Below, one piece after another: positions 17,490 through 25,832 of a DNA stretch of 64,000 nt. Numbering within the stretch: the stretch's first letter is position 1; each line of letters starts with the position of its first letter. The notes under the pieces are model-generated. The model was not told the DNA's origin. It was given only the letters and a program-made list of their open reading frames with translations, and searched no databases. Source of the stretch: Oceanobacillus jordanicus. Lineage in GTDB: Bacteria > Bacillota > Bacilli > Bacillales > Amphibacillaceae. Position numbers and translations under genes: made by a program. The stretch spans positions 248,001-312,000 of the forward strand of contig NZ_JAIFZM010000001.1 of the NCBI RefSeq assembly GCF_022095695.1. Direction: 5' to 3'.

Positions 17490-18710
17490 ATGAATGTATT
17501 AAGAAATAAAGCATTTACAAGAATCTGGCTGGGAAATGCCATTTCGGAATTGGGAGGATCATTTGGCACGTTTTGCAACAGTCTACTTATTTTTACATTG
17601 ACAGGTTCCACGATGGCCTTAGGAAGCATGTGGCTGCTTTATTTTCTGCCATCCCTTATATTACAACTATTTATTGGGCCTTATATTGATCGATGGAGCA
17701 GAAAGTGGATTATGGTTATCGCTTTATGGAGTCGAGGGTTCTTATTTGCTTTGCTTTTCCTTCTCTTCATAACAGATATGCTTCAAGTTTGGCACATATA
17801 TGCTGTGCAATTGGCTGTTGGCCTCATTACACCACTATATATCCCAGCTAACCAGGCAATTTTGCCATCTATCATCCCAAAGGAACAGTTAGCTACTGCC
17901 AATGGATATGTGGATGGGACAAACCGTCTTATGATGTTTATAGCCCCTGTTACAGCAGGGGTTGTAATAGAGTACATAGGAATACAGTCCACTATGCTAT
18001 TTGTTTGGACCTTTCTCGTTGTTAGTGGTTTTTTACTTTTACCGATTCATGAAAAAAGGGTACATCATCCTGTCCGTAGTACATGGTTACAGCAATTCAC
18101 CGAGGGGCTACAATACTTCTTTAAGCAAAAAATTATTGTCTGGCTTGGTGTTTTCCTTGCATTTGTGCAATTTGGAGTAGGAGTGACGATGGTAATAAAC
18201 CTTCCTTATGTTACGTATGAACTGAATGGAAATACTGTGGAATATGGATATTTCATGGCGGGTTTCCCACTGGGGTATGTGCTCGGTTCTATTCTGGTAG
18301 GAAAGATTAAAAAAGGAACTCGAAGACAAATCATGCTTGGGGCTTTAACAACTGGAGGAGCAACCTTTATTATTCTGGGTTTCTCCACCTCTTATCTCCT
18401 TGCAGTTACAACAGAGGTGATAGGTGGGATAGCCATGGCCGTTTTCAATATACATAATCTAACGCTGTGCCAGAAGCTAGTTCCAAAGCGTTTAATGGGG
18501 AAGGTGTTTTCTGTGCGATTACTCATTATTAGGGGAGCGATGCCCCTCGGTGTGCTTTTAGGAGGTGTAGGCAGTACATTATGGGGGATAAGGCCGTTGT
18601 ATATATTAATCGGCGGAATAATATGTGTAGCAGCTCTCCTAGGAATGCTCCTACCCCAATTTGCATTATTAAATCAACCAAACTTAGAAAAGGAAAGCAA
18701 TATATCCTGA
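17490..18710 (+). CDS. MFS transporter (drug/metabolite exporter type)
   Basis: The protein has 406 residues and about twelve membrane helices. The N-terminal half contains the MFS A-like motif GPYIDRWSRKWIM between helices 2 and 3, and FMAGFPLGYVLGS lies in the second half. It resembles the MFS_3 / MacAB-independent macrolide-efflux-like group of Bacillus permeases. It follows the ArsR-type regulator by 33 bases with GAAGGG before its start, so the two probably form an operon. Substrate unknown; the role as an efflux pump in a self-regulated cassette is inference. Confidence 0.8.
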   Translation: MNVLRNKAFTRIWLGNAISELGGSFGTFCNSLLIFTLTGSTMALGSMWLLYFLPSLILQLFIGPYIDRWSRKWIMVIALWSRGFLFALLFLLFITDMLQVWHIYAVQLAVGLITPLYIPANQAILPSIIPKEQLATANGYVDGTNRLMMFIAPVTAGVVIEYIGIQSTMLFVWTFLVVSGFLLLPIHEKRVHHPVRSTWLQQFTEGLQYFFKQKIIVWLGVFLAFVQFGVGVTMVINLPYVTYELNGNTVEYGYFMAGFPLGYVLGSILVGKIKKGTRRQIMLGALTTGGATFIILGFSTSYLLAVTTEVIGGIAMAVFNIHNLTLCQKLVPKRLMGKVFSVRLLIIRGAMPLGVLLGGVGSTLWGIRPLYILIGGIICVAALLGMLLPQFALLNQPNLEKESNIS

Positions 18711-18715
18711 AAAAC

Positions 18716-18752
18716 ATGACAACTGTCATATATGCTTCTTGACGTTTATGAC
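18716..18752 (+). promoter_or_regulatory. Candidate DesR operator upstream of des
   Basis: ATGACAACTGTCAT (18716-18729) is an inverted repeat, ATGACA and TGTCAT around a central AC. A second GAC-TTT-ATGAC-like block (GACGTTTATGAC) lies at 18741-18752. Both are about 75-110 bases before des. In B. subtilis phosphorylated DesR binds adjacent sites just upstream of the des promoter, so these are the natural candidates. The assignment is inference from position and symmetry. Confidence 0.5.
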
Positions 18753-18824
18753 TTATAAAATCGCGCTAATTTTTATATCCTATATATAAGAGATAGATCG
18801 TCATCTAAACGTAGGAGGATATGT

Positions 18825-19877
18825 ATGAGTAAACAAAAACAGGCTCAATTAAGAAACAGTGTGAAAACTTTTGCAGGTTCAGATCGTAGGGCTAGTATTA
18901 TACAACTTCTAAACACGGTACTTCCTTTCTTCTTGTTATGGTTTCTTGCCTATCAGAGTCTAGCTGTTTCCGTGTGGCTTACACTAGCATTAGCTGTTGT
19001 TACATCAGGATTTGTCATTCGAATCTTTATCATTTTCCACGATTGTACCCATGGTTCATTCTTCCAGGGGAGTAAAGCAAACCGAATAGTCGGCACTATC
19101 ACAGGTATCATTACCTTGTTTGCCTTTGAAAAATGGAAAAGAGACCATGCCATCCATCATGCTACAAGCAGTAACTTGGACAAACGCGGCACAGGTGATG
19201 TATGGGTTATGACAGTGGAAGAATACAAAGCAGCCTCATTTTGGGGAAGACTCGCATACCGCTTATATCGTAATCCGTTCGTTATGTTCGGTTTAGGACC
19301 GATTTACTTGTTCCTAATCGCCAATCGCTTTAACCGAAAAGGTGCAAGGAAAAAAGAAAAAATGAATACGTATTTAATAAATGCTTCAATCGTGTTGATA
19401 TATGCATTGTTAATCTGGGCGATTGGCTGGCAGGCATTCTTGATTATCCAGCTGCCTATCCTGTTTATTTCGGGCTCTCTCGGAATTTGGCTGTTCTATG
19501 TACAGCATCAGTTTGAGGATTCCTACTTTGAAAATGAAGCAGAATGGGATTATGTAAAAGCTGCCGTAGATGGAAGCTCCTATTATAAATTGCCAAAAGT
19601 TATGCAATGGTTAACTGGTAACATTGGATATCATCATGTTCACCATCTTAGCCCGAGAGTACCGAATTACCGATTAGAAGAAGCCCACGAATCCACACCA
19701 CCGCTTCAAAAAGCGACGACGATAACACTGAAGACTAGCTTGCAGTCAATTCGTTTTCGTTTATATGACGAGGCGAGTCGAACGTTCGTTAGCTTTAGAG
19801 AAGTGAAGGCGTTATTGAAAAACCAAAAGACTAACCTGAAGTTAAACGCAGGTAAGACAAGCTTTCAGGAAGAGTAA
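18825..19877 (+). CDS. des: Membrane acyl-lipid fatty acid desaturase
   Basis: The protein has 350 residues and four or more membrane helices. All three histidine boxes of di-iron desaturases are present: HDCTHGS (about 70-76), HAIHHATS (about 107-114) and HHVHHL (about 271-276). It introduces a cis double bond into acyl chains of membrane phospholipids, restoring fluidity after a cold shift. TAGGAGG precedes the ATG at 18825. It is followed by a terminator and then by the DesK/DesR two-component pair, the same order as in B. subtilis, which supports cold-induced control. Confidence 0.93.
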   Translation: MSKQKQAQLRNSVKTFAGSDRRASIIQLLNTVLPFFLLWFLAYQSLAVSVWLTLALAVVTSGFVIRIFIIFHDCTHGSFFQGSKANRIVGTITGIITLFAFEKWKRDHAIHHATSSNLDKRGTGDVWVMTVEEYKAASFWGRLAYRLYRNPFVMFGLGPIYLFLIANRFNRKGARKKEKMNTYLINASIVLIYALLIWAIGWQAFLIIQLPILFISGSLGIWLFYVQHQFEDSYFENEAEWDYVKAAVDGSSYYKLPKVMQWLTGNIGYHHVHHLSPRVPNYRLEEAHESTPPLQKATTITLKTSLQSIRFRLYDEASRTFVSFREVKALLKNQKTNLKLNAGKTSFQEE

Positions 19878-19883
19878 TCATAC

Positions 19884-19915
19884 AAAACCCTTCAAGATGT
19901 CTTGAAGGGTTTTGA
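19884..19915 (+). terminator. Terminator between des and desK
   Basis: AAAACCCTTCAAG (19884-19896) and CTTGAAGGGTTTT (19901-19913) form a perfect 13-bp stem with a 4-base loop and flanking A/T tracts. Confidence 0.85.
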
Positions 19916-19971
19916 TTTGCCTTCTTTTGGTATAGTATAGAGAAAACAGCAAAGGTAAAGAGGTGTCATCC

Positions 19972-21108
19972 ATGCAAAATTGGTATCATATTTTCCCGAA
20001 GAATACAGGGCTTAGTGCGTTTGCATGGCTTGTTTTTTGTTTGCTTCCTTTTTATTTTATTTTCCGATCGACCTCTCTTGTGGAAACATTGCTAGGAATT
20101 GTGATGATTCTGCTCTTTTTCGCAACCTATCGCCTTTCTTTTATTAAAAAGGGTTGGACAGTGTATGTTTCTGTTTCTATAGAAATGGCGATTAGTATAG
20201 GTATGATTCTCTATTTCGGCTATGTCTATTTCTCGCTATTCCTGGCATTTTACATAGGTAATATAGAAAATAAAGCAGGTTTTCTCGTTCTCTACATTGT
20301 TAACTTTGTTACAACCGTTTCGGCGGTCAGTGTTGGTTTTCTTATGCAAAGCCCGCAATTTATTGCCCAAACTCCTTTTATTGTAGTTAGTATCGTCGGT
20401 GTAATCCTTCTTCCCCTCACGCTAAATAGTCGGAACAAACGGGAGCGGCTCGAGAGGAAGCTGGAGGATGCAAATCAGAAGATATCCAGATTGATGGTAA
20501 TCGAAGAGCGGCAACGGATTGCTAGAGACCTTCATGATACACTTGGCCAGAAGCTTTCCCTTATCGGGTTGAAAAGTGACCTGGCAGGAAAAATTATAGA
20601 ACGCGATCCAGAAACAGCCAAAAAAGAAGTCGAGGATATTAATCAAACAGCACGTATGGCACTCAAAGAAGTTAGAGAAATGGTATCTGATATGAAAAAC
20701 GCAAAACTTAAGGATGAGGTCATTCATGCAAGACACATTCTTGAGGCTGCAGGTATTTCTTTTCAATTCAATAGAGAAGACACAAATAATGAGTTGCCAC
20801 TTTTAGTGGAAAATGTGCTAGGAATGTGTTTAAAGGAAGCTGTGACCAATGTGGTAAAACATAGTAAAGCGACAGCATGCCAGGTTAAAATTAGCAATAC
20901 CGCAAGCGAGCAGGTCCTCATTATCCAGGATAATGGGGTAGGATCAATAGAAAACAGTGAGATCCAAAGAGGAAACGGCCTTCAGGGTATAAGGGAGAGG
21001 CTGGATTTTGTAAATGGGAATCTGTCTATCGACACAACAAATGGCACAACCCTCACGATAAAGGTTCCTAAGGTGATTCAGCAAAAGGGAAAGGAAGGAC
21101 TTGAATGA
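19972..21108 (+). CDS. desK: Thermosensor histidine kinase DesK
   Basis: The protein has 378 residues. The N-terminal 150 residues hold four to five membrane segments that sense membrane thickness in this family. The HisKA_3 box ERQRIARDLHDTLGQKLSL places the phospho-acceptor at His188, the same number as in B. subtilis DesK. The HATPase_c region has DNGVGS and GNGLQGIRERL. I chose the ATG at 19972 (AAAGAGG upstream); a GTG at 19963 overlaps the ribosome-binding site. It overlaps desR by four bases (ATGA). It is expected to phosphorylate DesR in the cold and dephosphorylate it when warm. Confidence 0.92.
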   Translation: MQNWYHIFPKNTGLSAFAWLVFCLLPFYFIFRSTSLVETLLGIVMILLFFATYRLSFIKKGWTVYVSVSIEMAISIGMILYFGYVYFSLFLAFYIGNIENKAGFLVLYIVNFVTTVSAVSVGFLMQSPQFIAQTPFIVVSIVGVILLPLTLNSRNKRERLERKLEDANQKISRLMVIEERQRIARDLHDTLGQKLSLIGLKSDLAGKIIERDPETAKKEVEDINQTARMALKEVREMVSDMKNAKLKDEVIHARHILEAAGISFQFNREDTNNELPLLVENVLGMCLKEAVTNVVKHSKATACQVKISNTASEQVLIIQDNGVGSIENSEIQRGNGLQGIRERLDFVNGNLSIDTTNGTTLTIKVPKVIQQKGKEGLE

Positions 21109-21701
21109 TACGAATTGTCATTGCAGAAGATCAAGGTATGCTGCTCGGTGCGCTAGGTTCCTTGCTTAATTTGGAAGAGGATATGGAAGTGATCGGGAAA
21201 GCGAAGAATGGGGAAGAGGCAGTCAAAATGGTGAAAAGCCTTCAGCCGGAGATTTGCATTATGGACATCGAGATGCCTGTAAAAAGTGGACTTGATGCAG
21301 CAGAACAGCTGAAAGACGAACCCTGTCACATCATTATCCTAACGACCTTTGCACGAAGTGGGTATTTTCAGCGGGCACGTTCTGCCAATGTGAGTGGCTA
21401 TTTATTAAAAGATAGTCCTAGTGAGGAGTTAGCAGATGCAGTACGCACCATTATGGATGGCAGACGAGTATATGCGCCAGAATTAATTGATATGGCGTAT
21501 CGCGAGGAAAGTCCTTTAACAGATAGAGAAGAACAGGTGATTAAACTCATTGCTGATGGAAAGACGACGAAAGAGATAGCCAAGGAACTGTATCTTACCA
21601 CAGGTACAGTACGAAACTACGTGTCGGTCATTTTAGATAAGCTAGGGGTCAGCAATAGGATAGAAGCGATCTCTAAATTCAAGGAGCAGGGCTGGTTCTA
21701 G
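21105..21701 (+). CDS. desR: Response regulator DesR (NarL/FixJ type)
   Basis: The protein has 198 residues. The receiver domain has the acidic pocket AEDQ and the phospho-acceptor Asp54 in CIMDIEMP. The C-terminal LuxR-type helix-turn-helix includes LTDREEQVIKLIADGKTTKEI (in part) and TGTVRNYVSVILDKLGVSNR. Together with DesK it controls des, about 1.2 kb upstream; the palindrome at 18716-18729 is the likely target. It is translationally coupled to desK. A terminator follows. Confidence 0.93.
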   Translation: MIRIVIAEDQGMLLGALGSLLNLEEDMEVIGKAKNGEEAVKMVKSLQPEICIMDIEMPVKSGLDAAEQLKDEPCHIIILTTFARSGYFQRARSANVSGYLLKDSPSEELADAVRTIMDGRRVYAPELIDMAYREESPLTDREEQVIKLIADGKTTKEIAKELYLTTGTVRNYVSVILDKLGVSNRIEAISKFKEQGWF

Positions 21702-21728
21702 TATTGTAGATAAAGGATCTCTAAAGCC

Positions 21729-21768
21729 AAAAAAGCCATCTCTTTAGAAAGAGAAGGCTTTTTGTATT
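21729..21768. terminator. Terminator between convergent desR and htpX
   Basis: AAAAAAGCC...GGCTTTTT with an inner CTCTTT/AAAGAG stem, followed by a T-rich tract. It suits both directions. Confidence 0.75.
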
Positions 21769-21811
21769 TTTATGAAATTATAGTTGTAAGCAAAGCTAAG
21801 TTGCTTCGATT

Positions 21812-21858
21812 TAAGAAAAACATCACATTCACTTAAGGACGAATGCTAATTTATCTAA
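21812..21858. repeat. Short dispersed hairpin repeat, second copy
   Basis: TAAGAAAAAC followed by CATTC (21826-21830), a 10-base loop and GAATG (21841-21845), then CTAATTTATCTAA. The arrangement and flanks align with the element at 7850-7898, in degenerate form. Confidence 0.4.
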
Positions 21859-21860
21859 AA

Positions 21861-22736
21861 TTAAGATAAGCGGCGGATCCGTTCATTAAGATCTGGATGG
21901 GTGGAGAAGATACTTGATTTACGTTTTCCATTAATCTTTAATGTAGAAACAGAAGTATCATCACCGCGTACACGGTTAGCATATGCTTTTAATGATTCGA
22001 GTGCGTGCTTCATTTTATCTTTACCAGCTAGGTCTGCGCCCCCACGATCGGCATGGTATTCGCGGTGACGTGAGTAGGCATAAACAACCAAGCTTCCAAG
22101 TATTGAGAAAATAATTTGGAAGAAGATAATCGCAAGGAAGTGGACAATTGGTGCAAGTTCTTCCTTAACAAATCGTGTAACGGCAAATGCAGCAATTCGT
22201 GCAAGGAATACAACAAAGGTGTTGACGACCCCTTGTAATAGCGTCATCGTTACCATATCTCCATTCGCAACGTGAGCCACTTCATGCGCGATAACGCCTT
22301 CTATTGCATCGTCGTCCATTTCGTGAAGTAATCCTGTTGAAACGGCAACTAGGGAACGCTTTTTAGAAGGCCCTGTAGCAAAAGCATTTACCTCGCGTGA
22401 ATCATAAATTCCTACCTCTGGCATGTGCATTAATCCGGCTGTGCGTGAAAGTCGGTGTACCTTTTCGACAACCTCCCGCTCAGACTGAGATAAGGCGCCA
22501 CTTGGATCAAGGACACGAACCCCCATCATTTTCTTTGCCATCCATCTTGACATAGCTAGTGAAATAAACGAGCCAGTAAAACCGATAACAGCACTAAAAA
22601 TAAGTAAAGTGCCAAATTGAATGGTGCCATCTGGTCCAATATAATTCCACGCGCCAGGTATTAGCATGAAAATAATTGAAATGGTTGCTAGTACTAAAAC
22701 ATTCGTTAGTAAAAAGTAAAAAATTCGCTTACCCAC
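21861..22736 (-). CDS. htpX: Membrane zinc metalloprotease HtpX
   Basis: The protein has 291 residues. The M48 zinc motif [10 protein letters not shown] is near residue 145. Two N-terminal and two central hydrophobic segments hold the catalytic domain on the cytoplasmic face. A third zinc ligand is expected near EYHAD. The enzyme degrades damaged membrane proteins together with FtsH. The start is GTG at 22736 with AGGGTGAGG upstream. The 5' side is a 319-base gap shared with wrbA and transcribed divergently. Confidence 0.93.
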   Translation of the reverse strand: MGKRIFYFLLTNVLVLATISIIFMLIPGAWNYIGPDGTIQFGTLLIFSAVIGFTGSFISLAMSRWMAKKMMGVRVLDPSGALSQSEREVVEKVHRLSRTAGLMHMPEVGIYDSREVNAFATGPSKKRSLVAVSTGLLHEMDDDAIEGVIAHEVAHVANGDMVTMTLLQGVVNTFVVFLARIAAFAVTRFVKEELAPIVHFLAIIFFQIIFSILGSLVVYAYSRHREYHADRGGADLAGKDKMKHALESLKAYANRVRGDDTSVSTLKINGKRKSSIFSTHPDLNERIRRLS

Positions 22737-22901
22737 GTCCTCACCCTTTATAATAGATTTTGAGATTTTTACAATGTTTGCAGTGAATTTGTGAAGCCTT
22801 CACATAGTCCCATTATATCCTTTGATAGGGGAGTTATCAACAAATAACCTAAGAATTTGTAGTGCTTTGGGCATAATACTTACTTATTATAAGCTTGTTA
22901 T

Positions 22902-22940
22902 TTGACTTCACTTTCTTTCTCTATTACGATAGTGACGTAA
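22902..22940 (+). promoter_or_regulatory. wrbA promoter with overlapping inverted repeat
   Basis: TTGACT (22902-22907), 17 bases and TACGAT (22925-22930) form a sigma-A-type promoter pointing at wrbA. The inverted repeat TTACG (22924-22928) / CGTAA (22936-22940) overlaps the -10 and start region and could be a repressor operator, for example a quinone-sensing MarR/DUF24 regulator. The regulator is a guess. The rest of the 22737-23055 gap shows only AT-rich sequence. Confidence 0.5.
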
Positions 22941-23055
22941 AGTAAGCAGTTTATTATGATATAGTTTGCCTTGCATAAATTGTGATGGCAAGTGAAAAAT
23001 ATAGGCTGGGTACATTACAACTAACATAATTTAAAAGGCAGAAGGAGATCGAACA

Positions 23056-23658
23056 ATGGCAAACGTAAAATTAGCAGTAATTTATTATAGTTCTACAGGA
23101 ACGAACTATCAAATGGCAAAATGGGCAGAGGAAGCAGGAAAGGAAGCTGGCGCAGATGTACGTGTAGTAAAAGCACCTGAATTAGCTCCTGAAGCTGCAA
23201 TTGCTTCAAATCCTGCATGGAAAGAGCATTATGAAGCGACAAAAGATGTACCAGAAGCAACTTCTGATGATATTGAGTGGGCAGATGCAATTATCTTTAG
23301 CATGCCGACACGTTTTGGCAATGTTCCATCTCAAATGAAACAATATATTGATTCACAAGGTGGTCTTTGGGCTACTGGTAAAACAGTTAACAAAGCTGTT
23401 AGTGTCATGGTTTCAGCATCAAATGCACATGGCGGACAAGAAGCAACAGCACTTTCCTTCTACACTACAATGATGCACTGGGGTGCAATTATCGTAGCAC
23501 CTGGCTATACTGATGAGTCGATTGCCCCTGCAGGTGGAAACCCATACGGAACAAGCGTAACGCAAGGACAGGATGGGAAAATGGTTGAAAACGTTGAACC
23601 AGCAGTGAAGCACCAAGTAAAACGTACCGTTGAGGTTGCTGCAAAACTAAACAGTTAA
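23056..23658 (+). CDS. wrbA: NAD(P)H:quinone oxidoreductase, WrbA type
   Basis: The protein has 200 residues with a flavodoxin-like fold. YYSSTGTNYQMA is the FMN phosphate loop and MPTRFGNVPSQMKQYID plus SASNAHGGQEAT are WrbA signatures. It reduces quinones by two electrons, avoiding semiquinones and protecting against oxidative or electrophile stress. GGAGATCG lies before the ATG. It stands alone, with a promoter upstream and a strong terminator downstream. Confidence 0.92.
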   Translation: MANVKLAVIYYSSTGTNYQMAKWAEEAGKEAGADVRVVKAPELAPEAAIASNPAWKEHYEATKDVPEATSDDIEWADAIIFSMPTRFGNVPSQMKQYIDSQGGLWATGKTVNKAVSVMVSASNAHGGQEATALSFYTTMMHWGAIIVAPGYTDESIAPAGGNPYGTSVTQGQDGKMVENVEPAVKHQVKRTVEVAAKLNS

Positions 23659-23678
23659 TATAGAGATGAATTTTGAGA

Positions 23679-23711
23679 GGGCTGATGGTGACATCAGCCC
23701 TTTTCTTTTTT
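23679..23711 (+). terminator. wrbA terminator
   Basis: GGGCTGATG (23679-23687) pairs with CATCAGCCC (23692-23700), followed by a ten-base T-rich run. Confidence 0.88.
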
Positions 23712-23744
23712 ATAAAAAGCTTTTTCAGACGGTGGCTGATCCCA

Positions 23745-24324
23745 GATCATACGAGCGTTTCAATCAACCACACGAGCGGCTCAATCGCTCATACGAGCAC
23801 TTCAATCAACCACACGAGCGGCTCAATCGATTGTAGGAGAGCTCCAATCAACCACACGAGCAGTTCAATCGATCGTAGGAGAGCTCCAATCAACTACAAG
23901 AGCACCTCAATCAATCATAAGAGTGTTCCAATCAACCACACGAGCGGCTCAATCGATCATAGGAGCACTTCAATCAACCACACGAGCAGCGCAATCGCTC
24001 ATAGGAGAGTTCCAATCAACCACACGAGCGGCTCAATCGATAGTAGGAGCACTTCAATCAACCACACGAACGGCTCAATCGATCATAGGAGCACTTCAAT
24101 CAACCACACGAACGGCTCAATCGCTCATAAGAGTGTTCCAATCAACCACACGAGCGGCTCAATCGATCATAGGAGCACTTCAATCAACCACACGAGCGGC
24201 TCAATCGATCATAAGAGTGTTCCAATCAACCACACGAGCGGCTCAATCGATCATAGGAGCACTTCAATCAACCACACGAACGGCTCAATCGCTCATAGAA
24301 GTGTTCCAATCAACTCCACAGTTC
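23745..24324. repeat. 21-bp tandem array, 42-bp higher-order unit (26 full units)
   Basis: From 23761 to 24306 there are exactly 26 units of 21 bp with no insertion or deletion, plus partial units at both edges. Units alternate between type A (CAATCAACCACACGAGCGG plus two bases, nearly invariant) and type B (CAATCG-A/C-TCATA-G/A-GAG plus a variable tail ending CACTT, GCTC or GTTC). The true period is therefore 42 bp, 13 times. The 21-bp period is seven codons, so two plus-strand frames stay open trivially, giving repeats of SINHTSG/SIDHRST or STTRAAQ/SIIGALQ type. Neither has an ATG with a ribosome-binding site, and the array follows the wrbA terminator, so I treat it as non-coding. Confidence 0.9.
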
Positions 24325-24445
24325 AAACTACACTACCTTAGAAAACACTACACTCAATGAATTTACCTTCTCTCCCTGTTTCAGAAATTCAGACATGGGT
24401 AAACTTAAATTAATAGCAAATATAAGCGAAGGAGTTGTCATATAG

Positions 24446-25705
24446 GTGAATTCAGGTAAGCAAATACCAACAGAAAAAGGCATGGACCATAGTGTGGCAT
24501 TATTGCGAGAGGGATATCGCTTTGTTCCGAATCGACTCCAAAGATTTCGCTCCGATATATTTCAAACCCGCATGATGGGCGGTCAAAAGGCTCTTTGTAT
24601 TAGTGGAAAACAAGCAGCCGAATTATTTTATGATAATGAACGTTTTAAACGCCAAGGGGCAGCACCAAAGCGAATTAAAGAAAGCTTGTTTGGTGTAGGC
24701 GGTGTGCAAGGAATGGATGGGGAAGCTCATCGCCATCGAAAGCACTTGTTTATGTCGCTTATGACCAAGGAAAGTCTGAAGAAGATTGCAGCGATTTGCC
24801 GAGAAAAATGGCAACAATCAGCTACGGAATGGGAAACGATGGATTCGATTGAATTTTTCCCGGAGGCAGAAAAGATTATGTGTCGAACAGCCTGTGAGTG
24901 GGTCGGTGTACCACTGTGGGCTAAAGATCTCTCCATACGCACTAAAGATCTTAGTGACATGATCGATGCATTTGGTGCAACAGGCCCACGTCACTGGAAA
25001 GGCCGGGTGGGTAGAAATCGAGCTGAAAAATGGATTAGAGACATAGTAGAACGCGTTCGCAACGATGAATTGTATGTAGAGGAAACAAAGCCATTATATG
25101 TTGTGGCGTGGCATCGTGACCTTCATGGGAATCTACTTGATACACAAACCGCTGCTGTTGAAATTCTGAACCTTTTACGGCCGATTGTGGCAATTGCCCG
25201 GTTTGTTACGTTTGGTGCGTTAGCGCTTTATGATTTTCCTCAAACGAGAGAAAAACTAACACATGAGGATGGACAATACGCTAAGTGGTTTGTGCAAGAA
25301 GTACGTAGGTACTATCCGTTTGCACCCTTTACAGGGGCATTAACAGCGATAGACTTCGACTGGCAGGGGTACCATTTTAAAAAAGATACCTTAGTCATCT
25401 TGGATATATACGGAACAAATCATAGTCCAGAACTTTGGTCTGAGCCAAATCGCTTCAAACCAGAGCGGTTTAAAGACTGGCAAGGAAGTCCTTTTGACTT
25501 TATCCCACAGGGTGGGGGAGATTATGATAGGGGTCATCGTTGTGCTGGTGAATGGTTAACCATTGAACTAATACAAACGAGTTTAACCTTCTTAACACAG
25601 GATCTTTCTTATGAAGTCCCACCGCAAGATTTATCATATAGTATGACGCGTATTCCAACACACCCAAAAAGCAATTTTATTATGGAAAATATAAGGGTTA
25701 AGTAA
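24446..25705 (+). CDS. CYP152-type cytochrome P450 fatty-acid peroxygenase
   Basis: The protein has 419 residues, close to the 417 of B. subtilis P450-BSbeta (CypC). The haem-thiolate loop GGGDYDRGHRCAGE puts the axial cysteine at about residue 366. LLRPIVAIARFVTF carries the Arg-Pro pair (about 245-246) that replaces the acid-alcohol pair of ordinary P450s and binds the fatty-acid carboxylate. ERF and ExxR-type residues are present. Such enzymes use H2O2, without a reductase, to hydroxylate fatty acids at the alpha or beta carbon or to decarboxylate them. The start is GTG at 24446 with GAAGGAG upstream; an ATG at 24482 is the alternative. Confidence 0.9.
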   Translation: MNSGKQIPTEKGMDHSVALLREGYRFVPNRLQRFRSDIFQTRMMGGQKALCISGKQAAELFYDNERFKRQGAAPKRIKESLFGVGGVQGMDGEAHRHRKHLFMSLMTKESLKKIAAICREKWQQSATEWETMDSIEFFPEAEKIMCRTACEWVGVPLWAKDLSIRTKDLSDMIDAFGATGPRHWKGRVGRNRAEKWIRDIVERVRNDELYVEETKPLYVVAWHRDLHGNLLDTQTAAVEILNLLRPIVAIARFVTFGALALYDFPQTREKLTHEDGQYAKWFVQEVRRYYPFAPFTGALTAIDFDWQGYHFKKDTLVILDIYGTNHSPELWSEPNRFKPERFKDWQGSPFDFIPQGGGDYDRGHRCAGEWLTIELIQTSLTFLTQDLSYEVPPQDLSYSMTRIPTHPKSNFIMENIRVK

Positions 25706-25711
25706 GGCTTG

Positions 25712-25760
25712 AGGATCCTGAAGGCTAAGCAGCAACCAATTGGCCACCAGGATCCTTTCA
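25712..25760 (+). terminator. Terminator after P450 gene
   Basis: AGGATCCTG (25712-25720) pairs with CAGGATCCT (25748-25756), with a T-rich stretch after. The loop is long (27 bases). Confidence 0.5.
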
Positions 25761-25786
25761 TTTGTTTTGGCTCATTATATAAGAAA

Positions 25787-25817
25787 AAGATGATGCTGAC
25801 TGCAACAGCATCATCTT
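25787..25817 (-). terminator. Terminator of the M14-like peptidase gene
   Basis: AAGATGATGCTG pairs perfectly with CAGCATCATCTT. On the minus strand it is followed by TTTTTCTT, the orientation expected for the gene at 25833-26960. Confidence 0.8.
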
Positions 25818-25832
25818 CCAATTAGATACAGC

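Noticed and set aside
23745-24324. CRISPR array
   Set aside because: The units are contiguous and similar throughout, with no unique spacers, and no cas genes are in the window.
23673-24341. A 222-codon open frame through the tandem array (and a second frame at 23923-24360)
   Set aside because: The 21-bp period keeps any stop-free frame open. The first frame begins with TTG just before the wrbA terminator stem, and neither frame has a ribosome-binding site.
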